The notes under the pieces were generated by a model. The model saw only the letters and a program-made list of their open reading frames with translations, did not search any database and was not told the origin of the DNA. 19,613 nucleotides of DNA from an uncultured Oscillospiraceae bacterium (lineage in GTDB: Bacteria > Bacillota_A > Clostridia > Oscillospirales > Oscillospiraceae): the NCBI GenBank assembly GCA_944385265.1, contig CALWWO010000004.1, forward strand, positions 1 to 19,613, written 5' to 3'. Position 1 is the stretch's first letter; every line of letters begins with the position of its first letter. Shown here piece after piece: positions 1-6,197 of the stretch. A program made the position numbers and the translations under genes.

Positions 1-875
1 TCAGATTTTTCGCCGTCATGCTCCGGCTCCGATTTTGCTTCTTCAAGCTCCGTATCCGCTTCAGGCTCCGGCTCTGTCTCAGATCCTGATTCTACTCCTG
101 CTTCTGCTTTAGCTTCCGAGCTCGCTGTCTTTCTTATGCGCAAAAGCAAAGCTATGCCGGCAGCGGCAAAAAATATCGATATAAACTGCGATGTCGACAG
201 AGCGCCTACCGTACCTCTCGCGTCCGCCCTGAAAAACTCTATAACAAAACGTCCTACGCTGTACAAAAGCATATACAGCGCGCCGATGCTTCCGTTTTTT
301 GAAAATACGCCTGTTTTCTTACGCGATACTATAAGCAGTACCGCCGCTATCGCGAAACCACCGGCAGCGGAGATAAGCTGTGTCGGCACAAGCGGCACCC
401 CAGCAGGCGCCATGCTCCCCTCTGGAAACACAACGGCAAAAGCGGAGTCCGTTTCTATACCGTGGCAGCAGCCGGCGAGATGGCAGCCTATTCTGCCAAA
501 GCCCTGCGCTATCGCCACCTCCGGTATCAGCAGGTCGAGATACTGCAAGAAGCTTATTTTTTTACGGCGGCAATATATTATCCCGGTGGCAAGTCCTACG
601 ATAAGCCCGCCGTATATGACAAAGCCCGAGGAGCCTATGACCGCCATTGGGTCTTCAAAAAATTCCCGCAGATTTACGATGACATACAGCAGCTTTGCGC
701 CCAAAAAGCCGAACAGAAGGACGCTTATAGCGAGCTCCTCCGCAGCGTCCGCGCTCAAGCCTTTTTTCTTTGCTCTTATCACTGCGACAATGGCAGCGAC
801 AATAAAGCCCACCGCGATCATAAAGCCGTATCCGTACACCGTAAACGAGCCGATTGTAAATAATTCCGGTTTCAC
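1..875 (-). CDS. lgt: Prolipoprotein diacylglyceryl transferase (3' end cut by window edge)
   Basis: Integral membrane enzyme that moves diacylglycerol from phosphatidylglycerol to the lipobox cysteine of prelipoproteins, the first step of lipoprotein maturation. The reverse-strand frame read from the GTG at 875 gives 291 codons without a stop and continues off the left edge. Visible hallmarks are an N-terminal YGYGFMIAVGF membrane segment, a YGGLIVG loop near residue 90, and the family signature FGRIGCHLAGCCHG around Arg128. YSVGRFVIEFFRAD follows near the C-terminal membrane part. The GTG start is chosen because GGGAGA lies about 8 nt upstream. It sits 35 bp downstream of ridA on the same strand, so co-transcription from the ridA promoter is likely. 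Unusual: after about residue 249 there is an acidic, Glu/Pro/Ser-rich tail of at least 42 residues that is not part of the catalytic core. Identification is firm; the true C terminus is unknown. Confidence 0.93.
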   Translation of the reverse strand, partial: MKPELFTIGSFTVYGYGFMIAVGFIVAAIVAVIRAKKKGLSADAAEELAISVLLFGFLGAKLLYVIVNLREFFEDPMAVIGSSGFVIYGGLIVGLATGIIYCRRKKISFLQYLDLLIPEVAIAQGFGRIGCHLAGCCHGIETDSAFAVVFPEGSMAPAGVPLVPTQLISAAGGFAIAAVLLIVSRKKTGVFSKNGSIGALYMLLYSVGRFVIEFFRADARGTVGALSTSQFISIFFAAAGIALLLRIRKTASSEAKAEAGVESGSETEPEPEADTELEEAKSEPEHDGEKS

Positions 876-910
876 TTAAGTTTTCTCCCGTACAGATATT
901 ATCTCGTCGT

Positions 911-1291
911 TTATTTTTTAGCGGCGATAGCCTCTATCTCCACAAGCGCGCCCTTGGGAAGATTCGCCGCCTCAAATGCGCTGCGCGCCGGGCAATCTGT
1001 CTTAAAATACTCCGCGTACACCTCGTTCATAGCGGCAAAATTGCCTATATCGCTCAAAAATACTGTGGTCTTAACCACATCTTCAAGTCCGCAGCCGGCT
1101 GCGGCAAGAACGGCGGCGACATTTTCAATAGACTGCTTCGTCTGCGCGGAAATGCAATCCTTCGGAAACTCCCCCGTCGCGGGGTCAACGGGAAGCTGAC
1201 CTGACACAAACACAAAACCGTTTGCCTCTATTCCCTGTGAATACGGTCCTATGGCGCCCGGCGCTTTTTCCGTTGCAATGACTTTTTTCAT
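911..1291 (-). CDS. ridA: RidA/YjgF family enamine/imine deaminase
   Basis: A 126-residue cytosolic protein of normal length for the RidA (YjgF/YER057c/UK114) family. The family hydrolyses reactive 2-aminoacrylate and related enamine/imine intermediates from PLP enzymes, releasing ammonia and a keto acid, and works as a homotrimer. The sequence shows the N-terminal GAIGPYSQG, the VSGQLPVDPATGE strand-loop, and the C-terminal CPARSAFEAANLP with Arg103, the residue equivalent to the substrate-binding Arg105 of E. coli RidA, followed by VEIEAIA with Glu120. A GGAGAG Shine-Dalgarno lies about 7 nt upstream of the ATG. It has its own promoter at 1347-1375 and precedes lgt by 35 bp. Nothing in the neighbourhood points to a special substrate. 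Confidence 0.95.
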   Translation of the reverse strand: MKKVIATEKAPGAIGPYSQGIEANGFVFVSGQLPVDPATGEFPKDCISAQTKQSIENVAAVLAAAGCGLEDVVKTTVFLSDIGNFAAMNEVYAEYFKTDCPARSAFEAANLPKGALVEIEAIAAKK

Positions 1292-1319
1292 ATTTCAACT
1301 CTCCGTTTCAATTTATATT

Positions 1320-1335
1320 GACCTCGCAAGAGGTC
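1320..1335 (-). other. Small hairpin in the ridA leader
   Basis: GACCTC-TTGC-GAGGTC (minus strand) is a perfect 6-bp stem with a 4-nt loop. It lies between the ridA promoter and its ribosome binding site, in the 5' untranslated region. It has no T-tract, so it is not a terminator. It may stabilise the leader or be an operator; function unknown. Confidence 0.4.
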
Positions 1336-1346
1336 CTCTAACTGTC

Positions 1347-1375
1347 ATAATAAACGATTTTTTCTATTTTTACAA
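1347..1375 (-). promoter_or_regulatory. Sigma-A promoter for ridA-lgt
   Basis: On the minus strand TTGTAA (-35, 1375-1370) and TATTAT (-10, 1352-1347) are separated by 17 bp of A-rich sequence. The predicted start of transcription is about 50 nt upstream of the ridA ATG. Good match in sequence and spacing. Confidence 0.7.
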
Positions 1376-1381
1376 GCTCAC

Positions 1382-1404
1382 AAAGCATCCCCGTGCTTTT
1401 TTAT
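1382..1404 (-). terminator. Weak hairpin after the CNNM-type gene
   Basis: AAAGCA-tccccg-TGCTTT forms a 6-bp stem just beyond the stop codon of the CNNM/CorC-type gene. In the minus direction the stem is preceded by an A-run and followed only by TTTG, so it is a poor intrinsic terminator. The better T-run is on the plus side. Confidence 0.35.
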
Positions 1405-1428
1405 ATACAGAGAAGGGATGAAAGCGTC

Positions 1429-2682
1429 TTACCCATTCTCCTCTTCCGTATCCTCCGCCGTAAAACCCACCTCGATAATTACCTCCAAAAGGCGTCGATC
1501 CTCCGTCTTGCTGACGGTAACCTTCAGATTCTTATATTCAAAAGAATCCCCCTCTTCCGGTACCTTTTCAAGCATCTCTATCGCCCAGCCGCCTACCGTA
1601 GCGGCGTCCGTTTCAAGCTTTATGCCGAGATTGTCCTCCATCTCGTCTACAGGTGCGCTGCACAGCACTTTCCATGTGTTCTCACTTGTCTTCTGAAACT
1701 CAACCACAACTTCGTCGTGCTCATCCCATATCTCGCCGACAAGCTCCTCCAAAATATCTTCCATCGTGATAATTCCAGCCGTGCCGCCGTATTCATCAGT
1801 CACAACAGCGATATGTGACTTTTTCTGCTGCAGCAGCTTTAAAAGCGCACCTACAGGCATAGTCGGAGACGCATACACGGGCTTCTTCATTAAATCCTTT
1901 ATATCCGCCTCCGGATAAGTATAAAAGTCCTTTTGATGAAGTATGCCTATTATATTATCTATCGTCTTTCTATACACGGGAAGACGCGAATACCCAGATT
2001 CGACGAAAATCTTCCTCGTCTCTTCCCGCGTGTAATCCTCAGCTATAGCTTCAATATCGACGCGCGGCGTGAGCACATCCTCGGCAAGCATTTCGTTAAA
2101 CTCTATCGCGTTTCGTATAAGCTCGCTCTCCTGCTCGTCTATACCGCCCTCATGCTCCGCCTCCTCCACAAGCGTGATGAGCTCCTCGTCCGTCATACTT
2201 CTATTATCTGTCGACTTGAACATTTTTGAAAGAAGCTTTTTCCACAGCGTGAACAAGAAGTTCAACGGCGACAATATTATCCGTATCATGTTCATAAGAG
2301 GAGCCGAAAACATCGCGAAACTCTCAGGCGATTCCTTGGCAAGCGCCTTTGGGGATATCTCAATGAAAACCAGCGTCACCACCGTAACGACCGCTATCGA
2401 AAGTATTATCCCCGTCCCGCCGAAATGCCGGATAAACAGCGCAGCCGTTAAAATGGAACCCACCGTGTTTACAATGCCGTTTCCGATAAGGATCGTCAGA
2501 AGCAGCCTGTCGATATTTTCCGTCAGCCTGTATACAAGCGCCGCTCTTTTATTCCCATCATCCGCCATGGTTTTTACGCGTATCCGGTTTATCTCCGAAA
2601 ACGCCGTCTCCGCGGCCGAAAAATACGCCGACATTATAATACAAAACGCAATGATTGCCAGATTTAAACCGTCGCTTTCCAT
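1429..2682 (-). CDS. CNNM/CorC-type membrane protein (DUF21 + CBS pair + CorC_HlyC)
   Basis: 417-residue hemolysin-C-like protein of the CNNM/CorC family, whose members are linked to magnesium or cobalt export. Domains in order: a DUF21 membrane domain (about residues 1-160) with FSAAETAFSEINRIRV, a TILIGNGIVNT helix and a VFIEISPKALAKESPE loop; a linker; a CBS pair (about 200-330) with MLTPRVDIEAI-like and HIAVVTDEYGGTAGIITMED segments; and a C-terminal CorC_HlyC domain (about 335-412) with VGGWAIEMLEKVPEEGDSF. The ATG at 2682 begins the membrane domain. A GGGAGG sequence lies about 14 nt upstream, longer than usual, and no in-frame start fits better. It has its own promoter at 2719-2747 and is transcribed away from the Crp/Fnr gene. 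The transported ion cannot be decided from sequence. Confidence 0.92.
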   Translation of the reverse strand: MESDGLNLAIIAFCIIMSAYFSAAETAFSEINRIRVKTMADDGNKRAALVYRLTENIDRLLLTILIGNGIVNTVGSILTAALFIRHFGGTGIILSIAVVTVVTLVFIEISPKALAKESPESFAMFSAPLMNMIRIILSPLNFLFTLWKKLLSKMFKSTDNRSMTDEELITLVEEAEHEGGIDEQESELIRNAIEFNEMLAEDVLTPRVDIEAIAEDYTREETRKIFVESGYSRLPVYRKTIDNIIGILHQKDFYTYPEADIKDLMKKPVYASPTMPVGALLKLLQQKKSHIAVVTDEYGGTAGIITMEDILEELVGEIWDEHDEVVVEFQKTSENTWKVLCSAPVDEMEDNLGIKLETDAATVGGWAIEMLEKVPEEGDSFEYKNLKVTVSKTEDRRLLEVIIEVGFTAEDTEEENG

Positions 2683-2718
2683 ATGCTTTAAACTATACCT
2701 CCCGGATATCCCAATGAT

Positions 2719-2747
2719 ATTTTAGATTTGAAGCCTAAAAATGTAAA
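2719..2747 (-). promoter_or_regulatory. Sigma-A promoter for the CNNM-type gene
   Basis: TTTACA (2747-2742) and TAAAAT (2724-2719) on the minus strand are 17 bp apart. The -10 is about 36 nt upstream of the ATG at 2682, with GGGAGG between them. Confidence 0.65.
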
Positions 2748-2805
2748 ACAGCACCAGCCGCCGCCTTTTAAGACCGCAGCCTGCGCTGTTCTAGCAATCG
2801 CTATA

Positions 2806-2865
2806 TGTAATTTTTCTGCATTTGCATCGCGGAATAGTCCCGGGGTCAGAACTGTCCAAATTACA
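2806..2865. repeat. Possible REP-type repeat remnant in the divergent intergenic gap
   Basis: TGTAATTT (2806-2813) and AAATTACA (2858-2865) form an 8-bp inverted repeat around a segment containing GGGGTCAGAACTGTCC. That inner motif resembles GGGGACAGTTCTGACCCC-type palindromic repeats often seen near RAYT (REP-associated transposase) genes. No transposase is present. The rest of the divergent gap (2748-3020) holds nothing else I can name. Confidence 0.3.
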
Positions 2866-3090
2866 CACTTCCATTCAAATCCGCATTTATTTTACCACAC
2901 TGCCCACAGCGCAGTCAATAGGACACGCGCCTCCTTTTGCTTTTATGATAAAAACCTCCGCTACATGACCGCTAATAAAACTGCTTGCGAAAGCCGGCAA
3001 TTTTCTATATAATTATTATAGTTGTACTGTTATTGCGGTCATACCGGGTTATATTATACAAAATATTTAATTTTGAAAGGCGGTGCATGT

Positions 3091-3759
3091 ATGGACAAAA
3101 AGGATGAGATCCTTCAAAGTCTCTCTTTCTGGGATAAGCTGTCCGACAGTGAGAAGGAAGCAGCCCGCCTAAATTCATACATCGTGTCATATAAACACGG
3201 CGCTATGGTCCACAGCACCGAAAACGACTGCCTTGGCATGCTTTTTATAATATCAGGCAGGCTGCGCGTATATCTTTTGTCTGACGAGGGGCGTGAGATC
3301 ACGCTGTTTTATATACGTGAAAACGAGCCGTGCGTTTTGTCCGCCTCGTGCGTTATAAAGGAGATCACCTTCGACACGCAGTTCTCTGCCGATGAGGATT
3401 CCGAGATACTTATAATCAGCGCGTCCACATTCGCTGCGCTGTGCAGCGCGAACATCTATGTGCGATGCTTCATGTACGAGCTCACGACAAAGCGTTTTTC
3501 CACCGTTATGTGGGTCATGCAGCAAATACTGTTTATGGGTTTTGATAAACGGCTGTCCCTTTTCCTATACAATGAGTGCGAGCAAAGCGGCAGCTATGAT
3601 CTGACCCTGACTCACGACGCTATTGCAAAAAGTATCGGCTCCGCGCGCGAGGTCGTGACGCGTATGCTGCACCGTTTCGCCAGCGAAGGGCTTTGTGAAC
3701 TCAAGAGAGGACATATAATCATAAAAGATATAGACGGTCTTAAAAAACTTTCTTCATAA
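3091..3759 (+). CDS. Crp/Fnr family transcription regulator
   Basis: 222-residue cytosolic regulator. An N-terminal cyclic-nucleotide-binding-like beta-barrel (about residues 10-115, with GMLFIISGRLRVYLLSDEG and FYIRENEPCVLSASC) is followed by a dimer helix and a C-terminal Crp-type winged helix. The recognition helix SIGSAREVVTRML carries Arg186, Glu187 and Arg191 in the same pattern as the DNA-contacting Arg-Glu-Arg of E. coli CRP, rather than the Glu-Ser-Arg of FNR. Cys81 and Cys87 occur, but there is no FNR-type N-terminal iron-sulfur cysteine cluster. The ATG at 3091 is preferred over one at 3022 because AAAGGCGG lies 7-8 nt upstream and the homologous part begins here. It precedes the trx gene by 83 bp, with candidate binding sites between. 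Effector unknown; the redox neighbours suggest an oxygen, peroxide or haem signal. Confidence 0.92.
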   Translation: MDKKDEILQSLSFWDKLSDSEKEAARLNSYIVSYKHGAMVHSTENDCLGMLFIISGRLRVYLLSDEGREITLFYIRENEPCVLSASCVIKEITFDTQFSADEDSEILIISASTFAALCSANIYVRCFMYELTTKRFSTVMWVMQQILFMGFDKRLSLFLYNECEQSGSYDLTLTHDAIAKSIGSAREVVTRMLHRFASEGLCELKRGHIIIKDIDGLKKLSS

Positions 3760-3760
3760 T

Positions 3761-3773
3761 GTGATAAAGTCAC
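3761..3773. promoter_or_regulatory. Candidate Crp/Fnr-type operator upstream of trx
   Basis: GTGATAAAGTCAC is a palindrome with GTGA/TCAC half-sites and a 5-bp centre. CRP sites have the same half-sites with a 6-bp centre. Its centre lies about 60 bp upstream of the start predicted from the -10 at 3815-3820, the usual class I activator position. The upstream regulator's Arg-Glu-Arg recognition helix fits GTGA half-sites. Inference; not proven. Confidence 0.45.
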
Positions 3774-3790
3774 GGTAATTGAATATATTT

Positions 3791-3820
3791 TTGGGTATCC
3801 TAAACATACCAGAATATACT
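3791..3820 (+). promoter_or_regulatory. Promoter for trx-rubredoxin genes with inverted repeat in the spacer
   Basis: TTGGGT (3791-3796) and TATACT (3815-3820) are 18 bp apart. An inverted repeat GGTAT-N7-ATACC (3794-3810) covers the end of the -35 and the spacer, a place where a bound protein would block or remodel RNA polymerase. The poor -35 agrees with activator dependence. Confidence 0.5.
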
Positions 3821-3842
3821 AACATGAAAGGAAGTTTATAAT

Positions 3843-4157
3843 ATGGCTGTTTTTGATATAACAAAGGAAAATTTTGAAAATGAAGTTTTAAACTCTCAGA
3901 TCCCCGTTCTGGTAGACTTTTGGGCGGGCTGGTGCATGCCGTGCCGTATGCTCTCACCCATCGTCGATGAGGTCGCAGAGGAAAACGCAGGCGCTATAAA
4001 GGTATGTAAGGTCAACGTAGACGATCAGCCCGAGCTTGCCATGAGATACGGCGCTACAAGCATACCGACGCTTATTTTATTTAAAAACGGCGAGCCGGTC
4101 CGCTCATCCGTCGGCGTCAGACCGAAACGCGATATCGAAGCGCTTATAAAAGAATGA
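3843..4157 (+). CDS. trxA: Thioredoxin with WCMPC active site
   Basis: 104-residue thioredoxin of normal length, a cytosolic disulfide reductase. VLVDFWAGWCMPCRM places the redox cysteines at 31 and 34, with the buried Asp25 and the cis-proline loop ATSIPTLILF. The dipeptide between the cysteines is Met-Pro instead of the usual Gly-Pro, which is expected to change redox potential or partner choice. AAAGGAAG lies about 9 nt upstream of the ATG. It lies between the Crp/Fnr gene and a flavin reductase-rubredoxin gene, 45 bp before the latter. Together they look like a small redox operon. No thioredoxin reductase is in the window, so the electron donor is open. Confidence 0.95.
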   Translation: MAVFDITKENFENEVLNSQIPVLVDFWAGWCMPCRMLSPIVDEVAEENAGAIKVCKVNVDDQPELAMRYGATSIPTLILFKNGEPVRSSVGVRPKRDIEALIKE

Positions 4158-4202
4158 GATAGCGTTTATCGCCGGAATCCGCTATGTAAAGGAAGTGTGA
4201 AA

Positions 4203-4811
4203 ATGAACAGTATCGACAACAAGGCTATGCACAAGCTGTCGTACGGGCTTTTCCTTCTCACCGCAAGAGATGAAAAGGACAACGGCTGTATAATCAACAC
4301 GGCGGCGCAGGTCACAAGCTCGCCTATGCGCATAACTATCGCCGTCAACAAGCAAAACCTTACGCATGATATCATTGCAAAAACAGGCGTTTTCAACGTC
4401 TCTGTATTGACTGAGGATACGCCGTTTGAGCTTTTCCAGCATTTCGGCTTCCAAAGCGGCAGGGCAGTCGATAAATTCGCGGGATATTTAAACGCCGCCC
4501 GCAGTGAAAACGGTCTTTTGTATATCACCGCTTTTGCAAACTCGTTCATGTCAGGCAAGGTCATAGACGCCGTCGACTGCGGGACGCATACGCTGTTTAT
4601 CGCAGACGTAACGGAGGCTAAGGTCCTTTCGGACGAGCGTTCGGTAACGTACGACTATTATTTCGCCAATATCAAGCCAAAGCCGCAAGCTAAGAAAAAG
4701 GGCTTTGTGTGCAAGATATGCGGCTATGTTTACGAGGGCGAAACGCTTCCTGAGGATTTCGTATGCCCTATCTGCAAGCACGGCGCATCCGATTTTGAGC
4801 CGATCCAATAA
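4203..4811 (+). CDS. Flavin reductase-rubredoxin fusion (Hrb-like, high-molecular-weight rubredoxin)
   Basis: 202 residues. Residues 1-155 are a flavin reductase-like FMN-binding split barrel (MHKLSYGLFLLTARDE, NGCIINTAAQVTSSP, FNVSVLTEDTPFELFQHFG, AGYLNAARSENGLLYI). After a basic linker (KPKPQAKKKG), residues 168-202 are a small rubredoxin-like domain with iron ligands Cys170, Cys173, Cys188 and Cys191. The loop between the cysteine pairs is short, as in rubrerythrin. In Moorella, proteins of this layout (Hrb) pass electrons from NAD(P)H to a flavodiiron protein that reduces oxygen or NO. No flavodiiron gene is seen here. ATG 4203 is preferred over GTG 4197 because AAAGGAAG ends 7 nt before it. 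It is probably co-transcribed with trx. Confidence 0.9.
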   Translation: MNSIDNKAMHKLSYGLFLLTARDEKDNGCIINTAAQVTSSPMRITIAVNKQNLTHDIIAKTGVFNVSVLTEDTPFELFQHFGFQSGRAVDKFAGYLNAARSENGLLYITAFANSFMSGKVIDAVDCGTHTLFIADVTEAKVLSDERSVTYDYYFANIKPKPQAKKKGFVCKICGYVYEGETLPEDFVCPICKHGASDFEPIQ

Positions 4812-4813
4812 AT

Positions 4814-4880
4814 TACCGGTTGCACATGCGCTTTCCGGATTGCCGGTATTTTTTCAAACAGCCTGCGGCTGTCTGAAAAA
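4814..4880. terminator. Terminator hairpins after the rubredoxin gene
   Basis: Two overlapping structures follow the stop codon. TACCGG (4814-4819) can pair with CCGGTA (4843-4848) before TTTTTT. TTTTTCA-A-ACAGCC-TGC-GGCTGT-C-TGAAAAA (4850-4880) is a near-perfect stem whose A- and T-runs would allow termination in both directions. Confidence 0.65.
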
Positions 4881-4935
4881 TGATATCGCGCCATGTATAT
4901 CCGTGTATCGCAGACTTTATGAGGATTTTAAAACT

Positions 4936-4970
4936 GCGGCAGACGTATTTAACGTCTGCCGCGGTTTTTT
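4936..4970. terminator. Strong terminator between the convergent redox and DUF134 genes
   Basis: An 11-bp perfect stem GCGGCAGACGT/ACGTCTGCCGC (4936-4946 and 4952-4962) has a 5-nt loop, ATTTA, and is followed by GGTTTTTT. On the minus strand it ends in GTTTTAAAA, so it can also end the DUF134-NifX transcript. Confidence 0.85.
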
Positions 4971-5010
4971 ATTTATATGAAATTGCAGTTTGACCCGATA
5001 TATACGTTTT

Positions 5011-5901
5011 TTAATCGCCGCTCTTGGGATCGCGGGGCTCCTCATGCGCTCCATGCTCGTGACGGTGCGGATGTTCATGGTGATGGCAATGCTCCGCGCC
5101 GTCAGGTCCGTGCATATGGTGATGGCAGTGGTGCTCGCCATGATGATCGCCGCAGCCGCCCTCGCCGTGATGATGGTCGTGATGGTCACACCCGGCGTTG
5201 TCGTTATAGTTAAGCGCCCCGTTTATGAACGCCCCTGCCGCCGCGTCCGCCTCTCCGCTCACACCGCCGTAAAGCTTTATGCCGGCTTCATCAAGGGCTC
5301 TGCGCGCGCCGCCGCCAATACCTCCGCAGATCAAAGCGTCCACTCCAAGATTTTTAAGCACACCGGCAAGCGCGCTATGCCCGCTGCCCTCTGTATCCAC
5401 TATTGTCTGCCGTACGATCTTATTATCTTCTATATCGTACACCTTGAACTTTTCCGTATGCCCGAAATGCTGAAAAACCTGTCCATTCTCATAAGTGATT
5501 GCAAGTCTCATCGTATTTTCTCCTTTCGCAATCTTTGCAACTGATAAAATATCACTGTTTCTATTTTCGCCCGTCCATCTGCAATTTTCGTGGCAGTGCG
5601 CGGGCTCTCTTCCTCCGCAGATCCTGTATTTTCCGCCGGCTATCACAAGCCGCCGCCCGTTTACCAGGCAGTCCGCTATCTTTTGGCGCGCGATTTCGTA
5701 TATCTCCGTCACAGTCGTCCTGGATATATCCATCTGCTCCGCGCATTGCTCATGAGTCCGCTTTTCAAGATCCACAAGCCGTATAACCTCAAACTCATCT
5801 ACCGACAGGACCACCGCGTCAGTATCCGTCGCGCCCTCCGGCAGAAATGATAGAAACACAGGCTCTCTGCACACTCTGCGGCATCTCTGCGGTCTAGGCA
5901 T
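5011..5901 (-). CDS. DUF134-NifX/NifB-like fusion with His-rich tail
   Basis: 296 residues in three parts. Residues 1-115 match the DUF134/UPF0251 family (starts MPRPQRCRRVCREP; a helix-turn-helix with HEQCAEQMDISRTTVTEI; cysteines at 95, 103 and 107), likely DNA-binding. Residues 131-236 match the NifX/NifB C-terminal (dinitrogenase Fe-Mo cofactor) domain (MRLAITYENGQVFQHFGHTE, ALICGGIGGGARRAL), known to hold iron-sulfur or molybdenum-iron clusters. Residues 238-286 hold 22 histidines and 4 cysteines, which suggests metal binding or storage. The ATG at 5901 has GGAGG 7 nt upstream and a promoter at 5934-5963. An AAAGGAGA Shine-Dalgarno precedes Met131, so a separate NifX-like protein may also be made. 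No nif genes are near; a metal-sensing or Fe-S role is inference. Confidence 0.88.
   Translation of the reverse strand: MPRPQRCRRVCREPVFLSFLPEGATDTDAVVLSVDEFEVIRLVDLEKRTHEQCAEQMDISRTTVTEIYEIARQKIADCLVNGRRLVIAGGKYRICGGREPAHCHENCRWTGENRNSDILSVAKIAKGENTMRLAITYENGQVFQHFGHTEKFKVYDIEDNKIVRQTIVDTEGSGHSALAGVLKNLGVDALICGGIGGGARRALDEAGIKLYGGVSGEADAAAGAFINGALNYNDNAGCDHHDHHHGEGGCGDHHGEHHCHHHMHGPDGAEHCHHHEHPHRHEHGAHEEPRDPKSGD
5509..5526 (-). promoter_or_regulatory. Internal ribosome binding site and start in the DUF134-NifX gene
   Basis: On the minus strand AAAGGAGA (5526-5519) is followed after 7 nt by ATG (5511-5509), the codon for Met131, exactly where the NifX-like domain begins. The sequence is as good as any real start in this window. 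Confidence 0.6.
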
Positions 5902-5933
5902 GATATCGCCTCCTATGTTTCCGGTATATGTCG

Positions 5934-5963
5934 ATTATATCACATATATCAAGCTTTTCGCAA
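5934..5963 (-). promoter_or_regulatory. Promoter for the DUF134-NifX gene
   Basis: TTGCGA (5963-5958), an 18-bp spacer, and TATAAT (5939-5934) preceded by TGA, which makes an extended -10. The -10 is about 32 nt upstream of the ATG. The spacer and -10 contain the direct repeat TGATATA-TG-TGATATA, possibly an operator. Confidence 0.75.
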
Positions 5964-5991
5964 GCATTTTTTGACGGGCGGAACGAGTGGC

Positions 5992-6034
5992 GCACGCCAA
6001 TATCAGGCGAAGACGGCGCTGCGCCCTGGCGTGC
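5992..6034. repeat. Inverted repeat in the gap between DUF134-NifX and the GTPase gene
   Basis: GCACGCCA (5992-5999) and TGGCGTGC (6027-6034) are perfect 8-bp complements 27 nt apart. They lie next to the terminator of the GTPase gene. Function unknown. The rest of 6085-6197 holds two more copies of a GTGCGTTTATC-like motif and no gene. Confidence 0.45.
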
Positions 6035-6084
6035 AAAAATAAACGCACCTTGATATCATGCGCCGGTACCGCAGGTGCGTTTAT
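6035..6084 (-). terminator. Terminator of the GTPase-Rae1 gene
   Basis: A 12-bp perfect inverted repeat ATAAACGCACCT/AGGTGCGTTTAT (6039-6050 and 6073-6084) with a 22-nt loop. Read on the minus strand it is followed by TTTTT, about 115 nt after the stop codon of the GTPase gene. Confidence 0.6.
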
Positions 6085-6197
6085 CTGTTTATGCCTCGAT
6101 GTGTGTTTATTGTGCGTTTATCGCGCACATATGCCGCGTGCTTATCGCTGCCGTGCACGGTACGCCGCGCCCTTTACGCGTTTTATCGCGCGCGTTA

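Noticed and set aside
136..879. Long plus-strand open frame over the lgt region
   Set aside because: It is the shadow of lgt. The reverse strand gives a clear Lgt with FGRIGCHLAGCCHG, while the plus-strand product has no family features and no ribosome binding site.
5011..5901. Part of a nitrogen fixation cluster
   Set aside because: The NifX-like domain alone is common in non-fixing Clostridia; no nifH, nifD, nifK or nifB gene is in the window.
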